In this document: piece by piece, positions 1 to 12,076 of the stretch
Position numbering within the stretch: the first letter of the stretch is position 1
Layout of the letters: the number at the start of each line of letters is the position of its first letter
Assembly: GCA_051294375.1 (NCBI GenBank)
Contig: CM119265.1
Coordinates: 22,072,278 to 22,136,277 of the forward strand
From: Paraspadella gotoi
Lineage: Eukaryota; Chaetognatha
DNA length: 64,000 nucleotides
Direction: 5' to 3'
Notes under the pieces: model-generated
Seen by the model: only the letters and a program-made list of their open reading frames with translations
Database searches by the model: none
What the model was told of the DNA's origin: nothing
Translations under genes and position numbers: made by a program

Positions 1-1
1 A

Positions 2-3000
2 GTTGATATAGTGTTTGGTGTTCAATCGAAAGTGGGGCCAGTTTTAATTATTGGCGATATGATATCAAAATCTTTAACCCCCGCTGATCCTCCTAACTTG
101 TATAAATCGAATATTTTATTCGATTGGTGGTCACTTCCTCGGACTTCCAAGTTAATTGTTTCTTTCAAGAACTTTGATCATAAAGCTCATATTGGAAGTT
201 TACTTATAACTTCGCTTCAATCTCTTAATAGTTTATCGGCTGTGATTATCTCTACTTTCACCGATACAGCTTTTGAAGTTTGTATGAAAACTATGAATCG
301 TCACAGCTTATTGTATTCGTTCATTGAAAACCAAATTAATCAAGTTCCTTGCTGCTGGTTATATTCTAAAGATGAGTTTGAAAACTACTTTTATGTAAAA
401 AGCTCATTAGAATTGTGTTTTGATAGCATGAAAAATTTTTTTTTAACTTATGGTGAAAATAGTAAATCTAAAACTATTAGACTAGATCACGATGAAAAGA
501 AACAGTCTGAAACATGGCTTGGTCTCAAAAAAAGTGGGAATATATTATTTGACGAAAATTCCTTCAGAGATGCTATTGAAAAGTACAAGAAAAGTTTGAA
601 ACTAATCAAAATCCAGTACGCTGAACGTATCTTCGGTAATTAGCTGTATATTTTTAACCTAATTAGCAGTCATATTTAATTTTTAATTAGCCACACGGGC
701 CTGGATAATAGAGCGTATTGAAAGTCACGTATGAAAATTCTAGTTGTTAATTATGAACAATAGAATGGAGCATTCGAGAAAAAAAATTTGATTTGAGGCA
801 ATTAACAATAATAATATTATACGAGATGGTATGATTATCAAATACAAAAAGTATTTTGCTAATATTGTTTCGGGAACAGAAAAACAATATAATATTATAT
901 AATCCTTATAAAAAAAAATTTTAAATAATTTTTTTGAAATTTTTATTAAAGATTCAGAATTTTTATAAAAAGTATATAAATATAAATATATAACTATATA
1001 ATATATAAATATATATATATATAAATATATAACTATAAATATAAAACATGTTATCATAAATTTTTTTATCTTCAGTGTTAAACTTTTTAAAAAATGTTAA
1101 AATTCTTAACTTTTTAATTTTGTAATATTAACTATTATATGATAAATTGTTTTTATCATTTTTCGCAGCTTTAATAACATATATTATAAATTATTTTTTT
1201 TCTGACAAATCTGAAACTTTTTAAAATTAAAAAAAATAATTTTTAAATTTTTTTAGATTTTTTAAGGATATTACTATAACAAAATTTGATTTGTTATTCT
1301 GTTATGCTGAAAAATTTTTTGAAAGGATTTGGTTTTTTTTATTACAAAAAATATTGTTAATTTGTTTCATATTTTCATCACTCCAGCCTAATGAACAACG
1401 TACCACCAGTAAACATTAATATATAAAAAAATAATTTTATATTTTAATTTTCGTATTAGGCTATATTTATATATAGTACTATCCTTAAGAAATGATAAAA
1501 TGTCAATTTTGATATAATATATAAATTAGCAGAAAGTATACTATATTTTAATTTGATATGTGAATAGAATGAGTCGAATGCTTTGATATCATCGCAATCA
1601 ATGAACCTTAATCATCGGCCCCATTTTTTTTTCAGATGGGGGAATGGAATTTTTAATTTGGATTCATTCGGCATCAATGAATGATTATCATCGCATCAAT
1701 GAATGATTATCATCGCTCAATAATGATCAGATCCATCGAATGATTTATCATCGCATCAATGAATGATTATCATCGCATCAATGAATGATTATCATCGCAT
1801 CAATGAATGATTATCATCGCATCAATGAATGATTATCAATCGCATCAATGAATGATATATCATCGCATCAATGAATGATATCATCGCATCAATGTGATTT
1901 CATCGCATCAATGAATGATTATCATCGCATCAATGAATGATTATCATCGCATCAATGAATGATTATCATCGCATCAATGAAATGGATTATCATCGCATCA
2001 AATGATGATTATCATCAGCATTAATGAATGATTATCATAGCATAATGAATGATTATCATAGGCATTAATGAATGATTATCAGCATTAATGAATGATTAAT
2101 CAAGCATTAATGAATGATTATCATGCATTAATGAATGATTATCATAGCATTAATGAATGATTATCATCATTAATACATGATTATCATTGCATCAATGAAT
2201 GATTGTCATTGTATCAATAATTGGTTATCATTGTATCAATAATTGGTTATCAGTTGGTTATCATGTATCTAATTGGTTTAAAGCGTAGTAAAAAGTTTAA
2301 AATTTAATTTAAATTAAAATTTTAAAATTATATTGTGTGGCCATCCCTCTGGGAAACCATCCACACCTCTCCAAATACAGAATCTCCAGATACCAGTGGG
2401 CTGTTATCGCTGATAACCTATTGCTCACTTTTGTTCATAAACCAAAGACAAGTGGGCTGTTATCTCTGATAACCCATTGCTCAATTCACCACATACTGCT
2501 GCTAACTCCACAAATTTCATATTCCATTTACGTCTCTCCACTTATCACTATCTTCTATTCAACTGTTTTATCTTAAAATGGATTCTTCTATGAAATTGAC
2601 ATAAGACCTTTCAACTTCAGTGAGAAAAAGACATAGAATTGTGGCTCTCAAGATATTCTTGGGCAGTTATTGCAGCTTTAGCTGATGCAACGAATGAAAT
2701 GAAAATTAATGCATACTCAAACATCTCCCAACCAAATTGGTGATCTTGGTCTAAAATATTTGAAACTTCCACACAAAAACAATTGGCCCGCACTGAAAGC
2801 TGAACAATTCAAAACTTGCAGATCCAATGAAAAAGCAACACTTTCAAGATATTGTGCTCTCAAATGGGATGGTAAACTTCCTTTGCATACTTTGAACATT
2901 TGGTCATAACAGAGACTCGCCTCTTGCACCCATTATTGCCGAAAACCAAGAACTATTTAGCAAGAAATACACACAAAGATTCATGGCAGGACTTCCACCA

Positions 3001-6000
3001 GATTATCAATCTTTCATTGACTTAGGCTTGCCTCCACGCACATACGATATAGAAAAAGCACGGGAACGAGCAGAAAAGTGCAAGAATTGCTCCAGAAAAA
3101 ATAAGCACCATTAGCTGCAGCCTGGACATCTCGCCCTCCGGAAGTTTCCTTTACCGCCGCTTCCATGCAGCATGGAAACTGTCTCAAAAAATCTCAGATA
3201 TGTCAAATAAAAAGCACCAATTAGAGGCACAGCAAGAAACCATCAAGCATAAATGGATTACTTGATTAGGATGAATAGAAAGAAACAAGACCTTATCTCC
3301 AGCTTGAAAGGTCAAAATATGACCAAAAATTGATTTTTCTTATCCCAGATAATTATACACTCAAGATCATTATCAAGTCAACAGCCGAATATTCACAAGG
3401 GGTATTAACTCCGAAGAAAGATATCGCCATAATTACCTGGCCCACAAGACGCTGGTCACCTATTCAACTGATCACTATATAACAAAAGATATGAAGATTC
3501 CCTGACCAACCTTATTTACAAGATATATAAAGAGGCCAAGAAGATATGAACACGAATCTGATTCAGAATAAATCCAAAGTTTTCTCTACACAATGTTCCA
3601 CATTTCATCAATTTAAAAAAAAAAAAAAAAAAAAAAACAAATGCATTTCATTGAATGATCTCAAAGTTGAATTAATATATTTTTTACCAACAAAAACACA
3701 CAAACTACTGTAAATTTTTATTCTCATACAGTTTTTCAATTAATAAACAATTTTCATTCTTAATTTATACATTGTTTTTTTATTTTTTACACATTTAAGT
3801 AACCTACATCATTTTTAACAAAACATAAAAACAAAGCATAAAAATAATCATGAAACATGAAATTCATATCCACTCAATCTGCGTTGAACAATTGAATCCA
3901 CTTAGTACAATTCAGTTTCAAATCTATATTAAATTGCATAAAACTATTTCATACTACTTTCTTTCCATTTTCCATCTTGTGTGGCATCATTTATCCATCT
4001 CATCATTCTTCAATTTGTGTGGGCTAACTCAATCTCTTGTGTCGTTCTTCACTTCACTTCCTTTCTTGGACTTCACAAAACGACTTCCTCGTGGTTGCCC
4101 TCATTTGGATATGGATTACTTCTTCACATCATTCTTCACTTCATGTTACTTAACGTTACTTATCGTTCTTTACTTCGTTTCGAACTTTATAAAACGAGGA
4201 CGTTTTATTTTACCGTGGTTGTGACGTATGTAGCAGAATAATTTGTGGTTCATTTCAAATGAGATTGAGTTCTTCAATCTCATTTGCATATTGTAGTAGT
4301 TTAGACCATTTCTCATATCTTTTCATACAGTTTTCATAATAGTCTTATTTTACGGTTTTGGCAATAGTTTTAATAGGTTTTAATAATGATTAAGTTTTCC
4401 AATTATTATTCAAATATTTCATAGTAGTATTGTCGCTTTATAAATGGAAGTATTTTTCTTGTTCTGGGAGACTGGCTCATGTTTGATAGAAGATTGTTAT
4501 TGTCAAAGGCCTAGCTATTAATCAGCTAGGATTTCAGGGTCGGTTTGAACCACTATGCCCTTTTCTTAGCTTACCACTTATAATATAATAACCATTATGT
4601 ATCTTGTGTAATAATAATAATAATGTTAAGTTGATAATACAATAAATAATGTAATTGACCACTATTGCTTCTCTTTATATTAATTCATAAACATTATCAA
4701 GTAGAACAGCAAAAAGAACAATGCGAGCATTTTACCACTAACCATAAGGTCAACAATAAATAATAATATAAGATGCCCCCCGTTAGAATATTTACGCAGT
4801 AGGTTATATTTATATTTAGTACTAACACTATAGATGTTAAAATTTCAAAATGTTTTTTTATCAGATTTTTTTGCAGATTTGGATTCGTCATAAAAAGTTG
4901 TTGAAAAGAAATTAACTCTTTTTTTAAAAATTTTTATGTTAAGTAGGTCAAAAATTTAAAAAACCTATATTTTAAGCTGTTTCGTATATTAAATTAATTT
5001 TTTTAAATTTTTAACCTATTAAATGAAAAAAAATTTTAAAATGCATTATAATTTCTTTTATCACCTTTTGATGAGGAATTCAAATCTGCCATCAAAATTA
5101 AGAAGAGTCCATTTTGAAATTTTAGTATTTCTTAATTAATTTTAGGATATATATAGCCTAATGCAAAAATTAAAAAAAATATAAATTTAATTTTTTTATA
5201 AATTAATGTTCACTGGTATTACGTTGTTCATACATGACTTTCACTATGCTCTATTGGTTATCATTGCATCAATAATTGGTTATCATATCAATTATTGGTT
5301 ATCATCGCACCAATAATTCGTTTTTTTCCAGTTTTTTCATTAATTCTTTTTGATAGTAACATCTGGCGAGATCCCTATACTTTTCAGATTTTATGAATAT
5401 AAAATATTAAGCTTTATCATAGCTTATAATTTTATTAGTTAATTACCCAAACTATCTTTGAATTATTTTTTCAAACCTTAAACTATTAGCTATTTTCATT
5501 GATCAACAACAACCTGGGGTTAATAACATATTCTGCTAATTGCCACAAAGATATGACTCTGGAAGAAGTTTGCTCTCAAAAAAGGGAAATAGCTAAATTA
5601 TGCACGAATCTTTCGCTTACAAGTTTTAAAATATTTTCCATATCAAAGGATTTCAACTTTTTATATTTATCTTTGCAATATGCTCAACGGTCTATTGATG
5701 AGGACCCAACTTGGAATAAAGGTCATGTTCGAGCAAAAATAGCCATGGAGGGATTGCACATGGATTCGAGTGAGATTGAACGATCTATTAATAAAAATAC
5801 TTCTTTAAGCCTCCGAGATAAAGCAATTGAAGATAGAATTAAACTTTCATCTAGCTTTCAGATGATAAGGAAGGATGGTCCTATTTTTTTAGTTGATCCT
5901 AAAGGAGGCGGAAATTATAAACATATGTCGGAAGCTTTACAAGCTAATCATCCGAAATTCTCTTTAATCGTAAAACCAGGAACTTATACATTCAAACATT

Positions 6001-8473
6001 CAGTCTTGATCGAGAACCGTTCAATTGACGTAATTGGAGATTTGGATACTAAATTAGATAACTTAAAAAGTTCCCCAATTATTTTTAAAAATGAACTCAA
6101 CACTGTTGGTACCTCTATTTTGATGTTGCATTTTGCGGATATTAAATTTGTACGAATAACTTTATCTGAACACAAGCATGTGCACGGAAGTCATTGCGTA
6201 AGCGCTATTAATAGTAAACTTCAAATGATTGAATGTTCGTTTTTTTCTAAATGTTCACCAGCTATTTCAGTTTGTGAGTCTTCTGAACTTATTATGAGCG
6301 AGTGTGTATCTTGCGAAGCGTACCACCCAATTTTAGTTGATGGAGCTAAAGCGTTTGCAAAAATAACAGACTGTTTTTTTTCAAAATCTATAGTTCAAGC
6401 CATTGAAGTAAGGAATCTTGGTGAAGTTGATCTTACCAATTGCCAAATTATTAATAATGGAGGCGTAGGCCTTGCTTCCAGTTTTGCTAAGAATGTAAAA
6501 GTGTCTGGTTGTTTATTTGAAGGTAATGGTAATACAAAGAGTGTTAATGAGGGATCTCTTCAGTTAAGGGGTTCACCAGCAGTTATTCATAATACCATTG
6601 TTCGGAACCAAAAGGGTTTCGGAATAGTTATAGAAGGTGGTTCTGGGGATTTTAAAGAGTTAAAAATTAGTCATTGTCAAAGTGGAGGGATGTTAGTGCA
6701 AGCTCCTCTGCACTTGGAGGACAATATCATTTCCAAAACGCGTTTTGGCTTGGTAATTTGTGGAGACATACCTGGCGAAGTTATTATGAAAAATAACCGT
6801 ATTAGCGATTGCACCTGTCAAATTATTGGACAGCATCAAACTTCGCAGAAACCTCGTATGATTGGAAATTCCCAACATGAATATCGTACATTATCAGATT
6901 TATTTGGGTTTAGTCAAAAGGTAAATATTTTTTAGCATTCTTATCGATATCCTGACCTCTAACTCCAATGACCCAATCCCATTGGATCAGAGGAGCAACG
7001 CATTATCCCAACTGCACATTCCAATCACAATCCTAACAACTTTCCTTTAAGACTGACCTAGGTTAACTGCGCTAGTGGCTGTCAGCGCCATTTATTTAAA
7101 ATTTTTTACTTATATTTACTCACAATTATTCAAATTATTCACAATTAAATGGATTTATTGAGATGAAATTTTGTGTGTAGGTAGGAAAGTGTGTGCTGGA
7201 CATAGTTTTGGTGGAATCGAGGGAGCAGAAATGGATAAAACAAGTCTCATTTGAATTTTTTTTTTAAGTTTCTCTCTCTCTCAGATAAAATGATTGAATT
7301 GTGGTGGTATATTCACACTGCCTCACGTCCACCGTCCTTCAGCCAAATCCATTGGCTCAGAGGGGGAACACACCATCCCAGGCGTAGTGTTCCATCCACA
7401 GTCCTCACGACTTCCCTCTGCGTTGGCAAAGCGAGACCGTCCTAGGGTAACCGCGCCAGTGACTGGAGGCGTCACTGAGGGTCGGAAGCCCCCAAAGCCA
7501 ACAGTGAGATGCCCCATCCCAATGGGCATCACAGGCAACCCGGCTGTTGCCATAAGATCATCAAATTATGCCAGTTGACCAAATTATGCCAGTTGACAAA
7601 AATATGCCATTTGGCTAAATTATGCCAGTTGATCAAATTATGCCAGTTGATCAAATTATGCCAGTTGATCAAATTATGCCAGTTTACCAAATTTTGCCAG
7701 TTTACCAAATTTTGCCAGTTGACAAAATTTTGAAAGATGAACAAATTATGCAAGTTGTTATTGGCGCAGCTACTGGTTCATAGGTAGATCAATTGATTTA
7801 TAGATTTTTTCTTAGATTTATAAACAAGTATGTCACGATTTGTTATGTTATTTGTTATGATCTGTTAAAATCACAAATTGAAAGTCAGAAGTGACGTGAT
7901 TTACCATCAGATTAGCTGATTACAACTTAATTATCATAGGCAGATCCGACATTGTTTGCTCAAACTTGTTTTATCTTTGAATGCTCTACCCAACAGGCAT
8001 CACAGGCAATCAAGCTGTTGCTAGAATTCTCTGTTTAGATATTTGACAGTCGCAGTATTACTTCTTTAGGTCTTTCTACTGTAAATTTTTTGTTTTATGT
8101 AAATTAATTCGTGTATAAATTCATGCATCCTAACGATACGACTCAAAATTTTTTTTCTCTTTAGCAAATGGATTCGATGTTTAAATCTCAAACGCAAAGT
8201 ATGTTTCATCCAAATCAAAAGCGATCCGTTGATCCAGTTGCGGCCGCTTATGGACTTAAGGCTGGCATGAACGATGACTTTGACCGAGTCATAGATAACT
8301 GTCAGGGGTGTTCTCTTCCAAACTATAATAATACTCACTTTCCATGTCCAGATTGTGAAGTAGAGTATTATTGTTCCGTTAAATGTATGAAAAAATGCAA
8401 AGCAGTCCATGAATTCCATTGTCTTAATTACCAAAGATTAAAAGTTATGAAGGAATCTCAATCGGGGAATTAA
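2..8473 (+). CDS. TPR / right-handed beta-helix / MYND-finger protein, 5' end outside window
   Basis: Three exons are visible: 2 to about 635 (open to the window edge), 5490-6920 and 8165-8473. Exon 1 ends in a TPR-like helix pair (motif SGNILFDENSF). Exon 2 begins with a second TPR-like stretch ending DEDPTWNKGHVRA, then a long run of short beta-strand repeats rich in Asn, Cys and Gly (NNGGVGL, GNGNTKS, MKNNRISDC), typical of right-handed beta-helix regions. Exon 3 carries a complete MYND zinc finger: CQGC, CPDC, CSVKC and HEFHC give C2-C2-C2-HC. The exon 2 donor (AAG/GTAAAT at 6921) and exon 3 acceptor (TTTAG at 8164) join in phase 0. The exon 1 donor is uncertain: candidate GT sites at 616, 627 and 636 do not match the phase 0 start of exon 2. 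MYND fingers bind proteins and beta-helix folds often act as scaffolds, so an adaptor role is inferred, not shown. Codon use is AT-rich, unlike the genes after 10 kb. Confidence 0.7.
641..1640. other. AT-rich intron sequence, no gene seen
   Basis: This part of the first intron of the TPR/beta-helix/MYND gene is very AT-rich, with TA dinucleotide runs near 960-1045. Short open frames here are low-complexity and look non-coding. Confidence 0.6.
1640..2290 (+). repeat. Minisatellite, 22-bp unit around ATCATCGCATCAATGAATG
   Basis: About 25 head-to-tail copies of a 22-bp unit containing TCGCATCAATGAATGATTA. Copies are near-identical from 1680 to 2030, then drift to AGCATTAATGAATG and finally ATTGTATCAATAATTGG. 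The same units recur at about 5245-5320 and 54655-54790, and degenerate ones at 11495-11535, so the repeat belongs to a dispersed family. It lies in the first intron of the TPR/beta-helix/MYND gene. Confidence 0.9.
2330..3640 (+). mobile_element. Degenerate retroelement remnant with gag-like fragment
   Basis: A direct repeat of about 35 bp (near 2395-2430 and 2450-2486) contains GGGCTGTTATC..TGATAACC. Downstream, 2913-3113 is an open stretch ending in a stop, with the pattern F-(x)-GLPPDYQSF, LGLPPRTYD and a charged KARERAEKCKNC tail, similar in style to gag proteins of LTR retrotransposons. A poly-A run starts near 3617. No protease or reverse transcriptase frame is visible. The assignment rests on weak sequence flavour only. 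Confidence 0.35.
3640..5245. other. AT-rich intron sequence, no gene seen
   Basis: Continues the first intron of the TPR/beta-helix/MYND gene. Open frames at 3850-4241 overlap in two frames and are built from TTC/CTT-rich sequence; I see no domain, splice structure or codon pattern supporting a protein. Confidence 0.5.
5245..5400 (+). repeat. Copy of minisatellite-plus-flank repeat
   Basis: Degenerate ATTGGTTATCATTGCATC units are followed by a conserved flank: TTCGTTTTTTTCC, then TTTTTTCATTAATT, then TGATAGTAACATCTGGCGAG, then CCTATACTTTTC. The same flank follows similar short units at 11495-11605 and 54790-54965. It ends about 100 bp before exon 2 of the TPR/beta-helix/MYND gene. Confidence 0.75.
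6958..7085 (+). mobile_element. SINE fragment, subfamily A
   Basis: A degraded copy of the sequence at 7310-7560: shared blocks include CCCAATCCCATTGG, GCACATTCCA, CAATCCTAACAACTT and GACCTAGGTTAACTGCGC. It lies in the second intron of the TPR/beta-helix/MYND gene and is truncated before the common SINE tail. Confidence 0.55.
7130..7260 (+). repeat. Fragment of hairpin-ended composite repeat
   Basis: Contains GAAATTTTGTGTGTAGGTAGG, AGTGTGTGCTGGACAT and GGTGGAATCGAG, matching the reverse complement of the repeat units at 55270-56030 and the forward copy at 58615-58745. The terminal hairpin is absent here. Confidence 0.5.
7296..7560 (+). mobile_element. SINE-like element, subfamily A
   Basis: Carries the tail shared by several repeats in the window: CGCCAGTGACTGGAGGCG, TCACTGAGGGTCGGAAGCCC, GGCATCACAGGCAACCCGG, TGTTGCCATAAG. 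An inverted copy of the whole unit lies at 35833-36085. The head (GCTCAGAGGGGGAACACACC) differs from the tRNA-like heads of subfamily B. Confidence 0.7.
7565..7750 (+). repeat. Minisatellite, 18-bp unit ATGCCAGTTGATCAAATT
   Basis: About ten tandem copies of an 18-bp unit directly after the SINE tail at 7560. Units differ by single substitutions (ACC/ATC/ACA, TTA/TTG). Both strands are open through the array because the unit is a multiple of three, so open frames here are an artefact. Confidence 0.9.
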
Positions 8474-9080
8474 ATAGTAACCACGATGACTTTTACTTTT
8501 ATGAAAATGAAAAATTGTAGGATTACTTGTTTTACTAAATTAGACTTTAAAATTGTATATTAAAATTTTCAAATAAATGTAAGAACTTATTAAATTTTAA
8601 TTTTATTCTTTATTTAGAGTATATTCTTTTTTAATGTTATGGAGAGAGGGACGTTAGTGTTGTATATACTTTCTGCCCAAGTTTTCTAATTAAATATTAG
8701 ACATCATTTATTTATTGAAAATTTCAAAATATCTAAAAGTCTGAACAGAAAGGGGTGAAAGGATAATTTGTTATGGGATTAAGGTTATTTATGATTCGTT
8801 ATTGTTGAGGGTTAAGACTACAAAGTAGAATTGTATGTTCTGATAGGGATACATACCGGGGAAAGCTTTTTAAAGTTTACATTAATATATTGTTTTTCTC
8901 GTGCAAAATATTTTTGAATAATATTTTTAATTGACTTTTTATTTCGTTATGTGGGAGTGAGGGATATAATGTTGAAAAGTCATAGCTTTCTAAAAATTCT
9001 AAAGAATTATCTATAATCCAATAATTTTTAATTCCCGATCTTTGAAAAACTACCTTTTTTTATATATTTTTAGATATAAC
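8474..9080. other. Spacer after MYND gene, no gene seen
   Basis: AT-rich sequence with an AATAAA at about 8573, a plausible poly-A signal for the preceding gene. Nothing else recognised. Confidence 0.5.
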
Positions 9081-9810
9081 TATATTTTTAAATGGTTTTG
9101 AAGTAATTTTAAACTTTTTGAAAAATGTTTTGTTGGATTTTTATGAATCTTTGGGATAAAATATATGACTGGAATTTCTTTCATTTCATCTTTTACTTTG
9201 ATATCATAGTCTCGACTAAATTTTGTTGTTTTGTTATTAATAGCTTCTACTGTTTCATTGGTAGACTGATATGATTGAGAATCTATCATTTCTTCTTTTA
9301 GTTTTTTATAATAAAATTGTTTACATGTAAATATAATATTATTTTGAGCTTTATCTGCTGGTGTTATATTACATTTTTTTTATTTCTGTTCTTAAAGTAC
9401 CTTTAATATTTAGTTGAAATGTATTTTTAATCTTATTTTTACAAAACTCTATTCTATGGTTAACTAGTTTTAATATTTATATTTATTATATTAATATTTA
9501 TAATTAATATTTCTGATTTCCATGGTTTTTGTTTTCAATATTTTAGTCCAGTTTATTTTTTTAGGTAATCTATATTTTGGGCCTTTTTTTAAAATATTTT
9601 TTAAGGTTTAATTTTCTATTAAATTTAAATCTCCAGAGATAATATGTCCATAATGTAAATCTATGAAAGGTGAATTTCTACAGTTACATTCCATTAAATC
9701 TATATCAATTTTATCTACGTCCTCTGTCATTAAACATTTTTTATAGTTAATTGGTGATTGGGATTGGTCTCTGTTTATAGTTTTTAGGATCAAAAGTTTT
9801 GGTAGTTATA
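9080..9810 (-). mobile_element. Penelope-like retroelement remnant
   Basis: On the - strand, two blocks match the conserved upstream and RT regions of Penelope-like elements. Block 1 (about 9800 to 9530): CNCRNSPF, GHIISGDLNLIEN, an in-frame stop, then LKKGPKYRLPKKINW. Block 2 (about 9360 to 9080): PADKAQNNIIFTC, KKLKEEM, then IPVIYFIPKIHKNP. In intact elements these are the zone before the fingers and the start of the RT domain (ADKA-NN and LPK-HK motifs). Stops and frame changes between the blocks show it is dead. The palm motif YADD, the C-terminal RT and the GIY-YIG endonuclease are not seen. Confidence 0.75.
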
Positions 9811-10066
9811 TTGCACTAACCTGTTTAAATTATTGCGTTTGTGTTCGTTTTACGTATTCTTAATGCTTATAATTATATATTGCATATGGTTATTGTTGCT
9901 GGTTATATTCTTTTTTCCTCAAATTTAATGTTTTAAAATTTAACCAGGTTGACAAAATATGAGTTTAACTTTTTTTTTTTTAAAATTGGTCTCTTCGGCT
10001 TTTTAGAGCCCGAATTTTCTATGACTGCCGACGATCTTCTTCTTCTTCGTCATCATCATCATCATT

Positions 10067-12076
10067 ATGTCCTTTCGAGCAAAGATTCTCCCCTGGATTC
10101 GTCGCGTCCACTCTGGACAACTCGCCAAATTGGTGGAAGAGGCGGGAGGATCTCGTTCTCGATCGTCGCGGTTTAATTGGCTCGCGCTTGCTGGCATTGC
10201 AGGTCTCTGAAAATTTGTGCTTGTATTATTTTTATTTGAAATAGTAGAATATATCATATACGTGTAATTTACTTGAAGGATCTGGTGTCGCATACCATTA
10301 CGGGGGCGATTTCGTCCGCGAGTTCTATCCGTGGGTTTTGAAAGCCAAGGATCAGCCGGACGCCACTTCGAGTCCGACTAGTCCGAGGGCATCGAGATTT
10401 AGGTTCGTCTTTTCGTGTTCCATGCCATGTGCCTTGGGACATGAGCTAAAAGACACTCCTGGAATCACTCTGGACTCTTAGGGAATTCGCATCAGTGGAA
10501 CTGGACGGGGTCCCTTTTATGACTCCTCAAGACTTCCTGGAGTCGGTGACGGACGACTTTCCTCGGGCGAGGATCGGAAGGTTGCAGCTTAAAGAGTCAG
10601 AAGTCGACGATTGGCTGCAACGAATCACCCCGGGGCGAGGGGAGGCCAGTCCGGAGCTTTTTCGCAAGATGCATAACAAGGTGGAGGAATAGTCTTTGTT
10701 TGATGAAGATATAAACTAATCCTGCTGACAACATTGATGTTTATTGAATGTTTTCTCGACTCGCAGGGTATAATCTCCTTCACCGAGTACCTCTTTCTCC
10801 TCTGTGTTCTGACCAAGCCGCGGTCCGGCTTTCAAATCGCCTTTAACATGTTCGATATGGACGGCAACGAGCGCGTCGACCGCAACGAATTTCTCGTCCT
10901 CGAACGCATCTTCAGCTCCAGCGAATCCGGGGAGAGGATCGATCTCTGGAAGGCTCGAGATGAAGGCCCGAAAACAGAGGTGCCTTTGTTGAATCGATTT
11001 CAGCCGCGTGGGAATTTTTTTCTATTCGATTCTCTTTCTTTTTTTTTTTTTGTTTAAGGTCCAAAAAACTTCCCTCCTTGTCCACCTCTTTGGCCGAGAC
11101 GGCACCGAAGTTCTCAGCTTCGACGACTTCCACACCTTCATGGAAAACCTACAGACGGAGGTGCTGCAGTTGGAATTTAACGAATTCGCCCGCGGATACC
11201 GCACCATCTCCGAGGAAGATTTCGCGCGCATCCTGCTTCGCTACACCCATCTGCACGCCAGCGACTACGACGTGTATATCAAACGTTTACGGGAGCGCAT
11301 CCCGGAGGAGAAGGGCATCGCCTTCGAAGACTTCAAACAATTCTGTCAGTTCCTCAACAATCTCGATGACTTCTCCATCGCCATGAGGATGTATACGTTC
11401 GCTGGTAAGCCTAAGCTTTTTGGGTCATACCTGATTACCGTCGGGTTGCATTGATACAGAGAAGCTCTGTGTACAAAGTTTCATTGTTCACTTGTATTAT
11501 TACATCAATCAATTACTATTACATCAATCATTCTTTTTTTTTCCGTATTTTTTCATTATTTTTTTTATAGTAACGTCTGGCGAGATCACTATACTAGATT
11601 TCTTCATTTAGATCAACCTATTTCTCAAAACGAGTTTTCACGAGCGGTTTTGGTTTCGACCGGATATCGACTTCATCCTCATCTCGTCAACACAGTTTTT
11701 CAAATTTTCGACGACGACGGCGACGGCTCTCTTTCGTATAGGTGGGTTTGTGATTTTTTTTTAATACTTTTGTTTTTTGGTACAGTTTATATTGACCAAA
11801 AAATACTTTATGGTGTAGAACAAAATGCTAATGAAATTATCTGCTTTAAAAAAAAAAATTAAATTCGTTAATTACATGGCCATAGGCAGTAAAGAAATAA
11901 TGTTCAATCGCTCAATATTTTCATCACTCCACCCTAATGTTCATGTTGTCCATCGCAGGGAATTTATTTTCGTGATGAAGAACCGAGTCCAACGCGGTTT
12001 CCGCCAAGTCCGTGGCACCGATGGCGGCTGGGACGGATTCACTGCCTGCGTCAGATCGCAACTCAAGAATGGGTGA
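10067..12076 (+). CDS. MICU3: Mitochondrial calcium uptake regulator, MICU3-like
   Basis: Seven exons: 10067-10202, 10279-10402, 10482-10680, 10767-10979, 11059-11404, 11612-11741, 11959-12076; 421 aa, all phases consistent. MICU proteins are EF-hand gatekeepers of the mitochondrial Ca2+ uniporter. The first exon is Arg/Ser-rich with few acids, then a short hydrophobic stretch (WLALAGIA), fitting a mitochondrial import signal and anchor. EF-hand 1 lies near residues 181-192 (DMDGNERVDRNE), EF-hand 2 near 372-383 (DDDGDGSLSYRE); both keep Ca2+ ligands at positions 1, 3, 5 and 12. FMENLQTEVLQLEF, TISEEDFARILLRYT and HLVNTVFQIFD resemble MICU3 more than MICU1 or MICU2 from memory. The start is the ATG at 10067; another ATG at 10021 is in a different frame. 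Intron 5 carries a dispersed repeat at 11495-11605. Confidence 0.93.
11495..11605 (+). repeat. Minisatellite-plus-flank repeat in MICU3 intron 5
   Basis: ATTACATCAATCAATTACTA units followed by TTCTTTTTTTTCCGTATTTTTTCATT, TATAGTAACGTCTGGCGAGATC and ACTATACT. Same arrangement as at 5245-5400; it ends immediately before the exon 6 acceptor. Confidence 0.75.

Noticed and set aside
740-1057. Open frame of 105 aa on the - strand
   Set aside because: Made of TA-repeat sequence encoding Ile/Tyr/Leu runs; no start context or domain.
1640-2290. CRISPR-like array
   Set aside because: Units are contiguous tandem repeats without unique spacers, in a eukaryotic intron.
3850-4241. Two overlapping + strand open frames
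   Set aside because: TTC/CTT-rich low-complexity translations in both frames within an intron; no homology recognised.
7509-7753. Open frames on both strands with CQLTKL or NWHNL repeats
   Set aside because: Direct products of the 18-bp minisatellite; unit length divisible by three keeps frames open.
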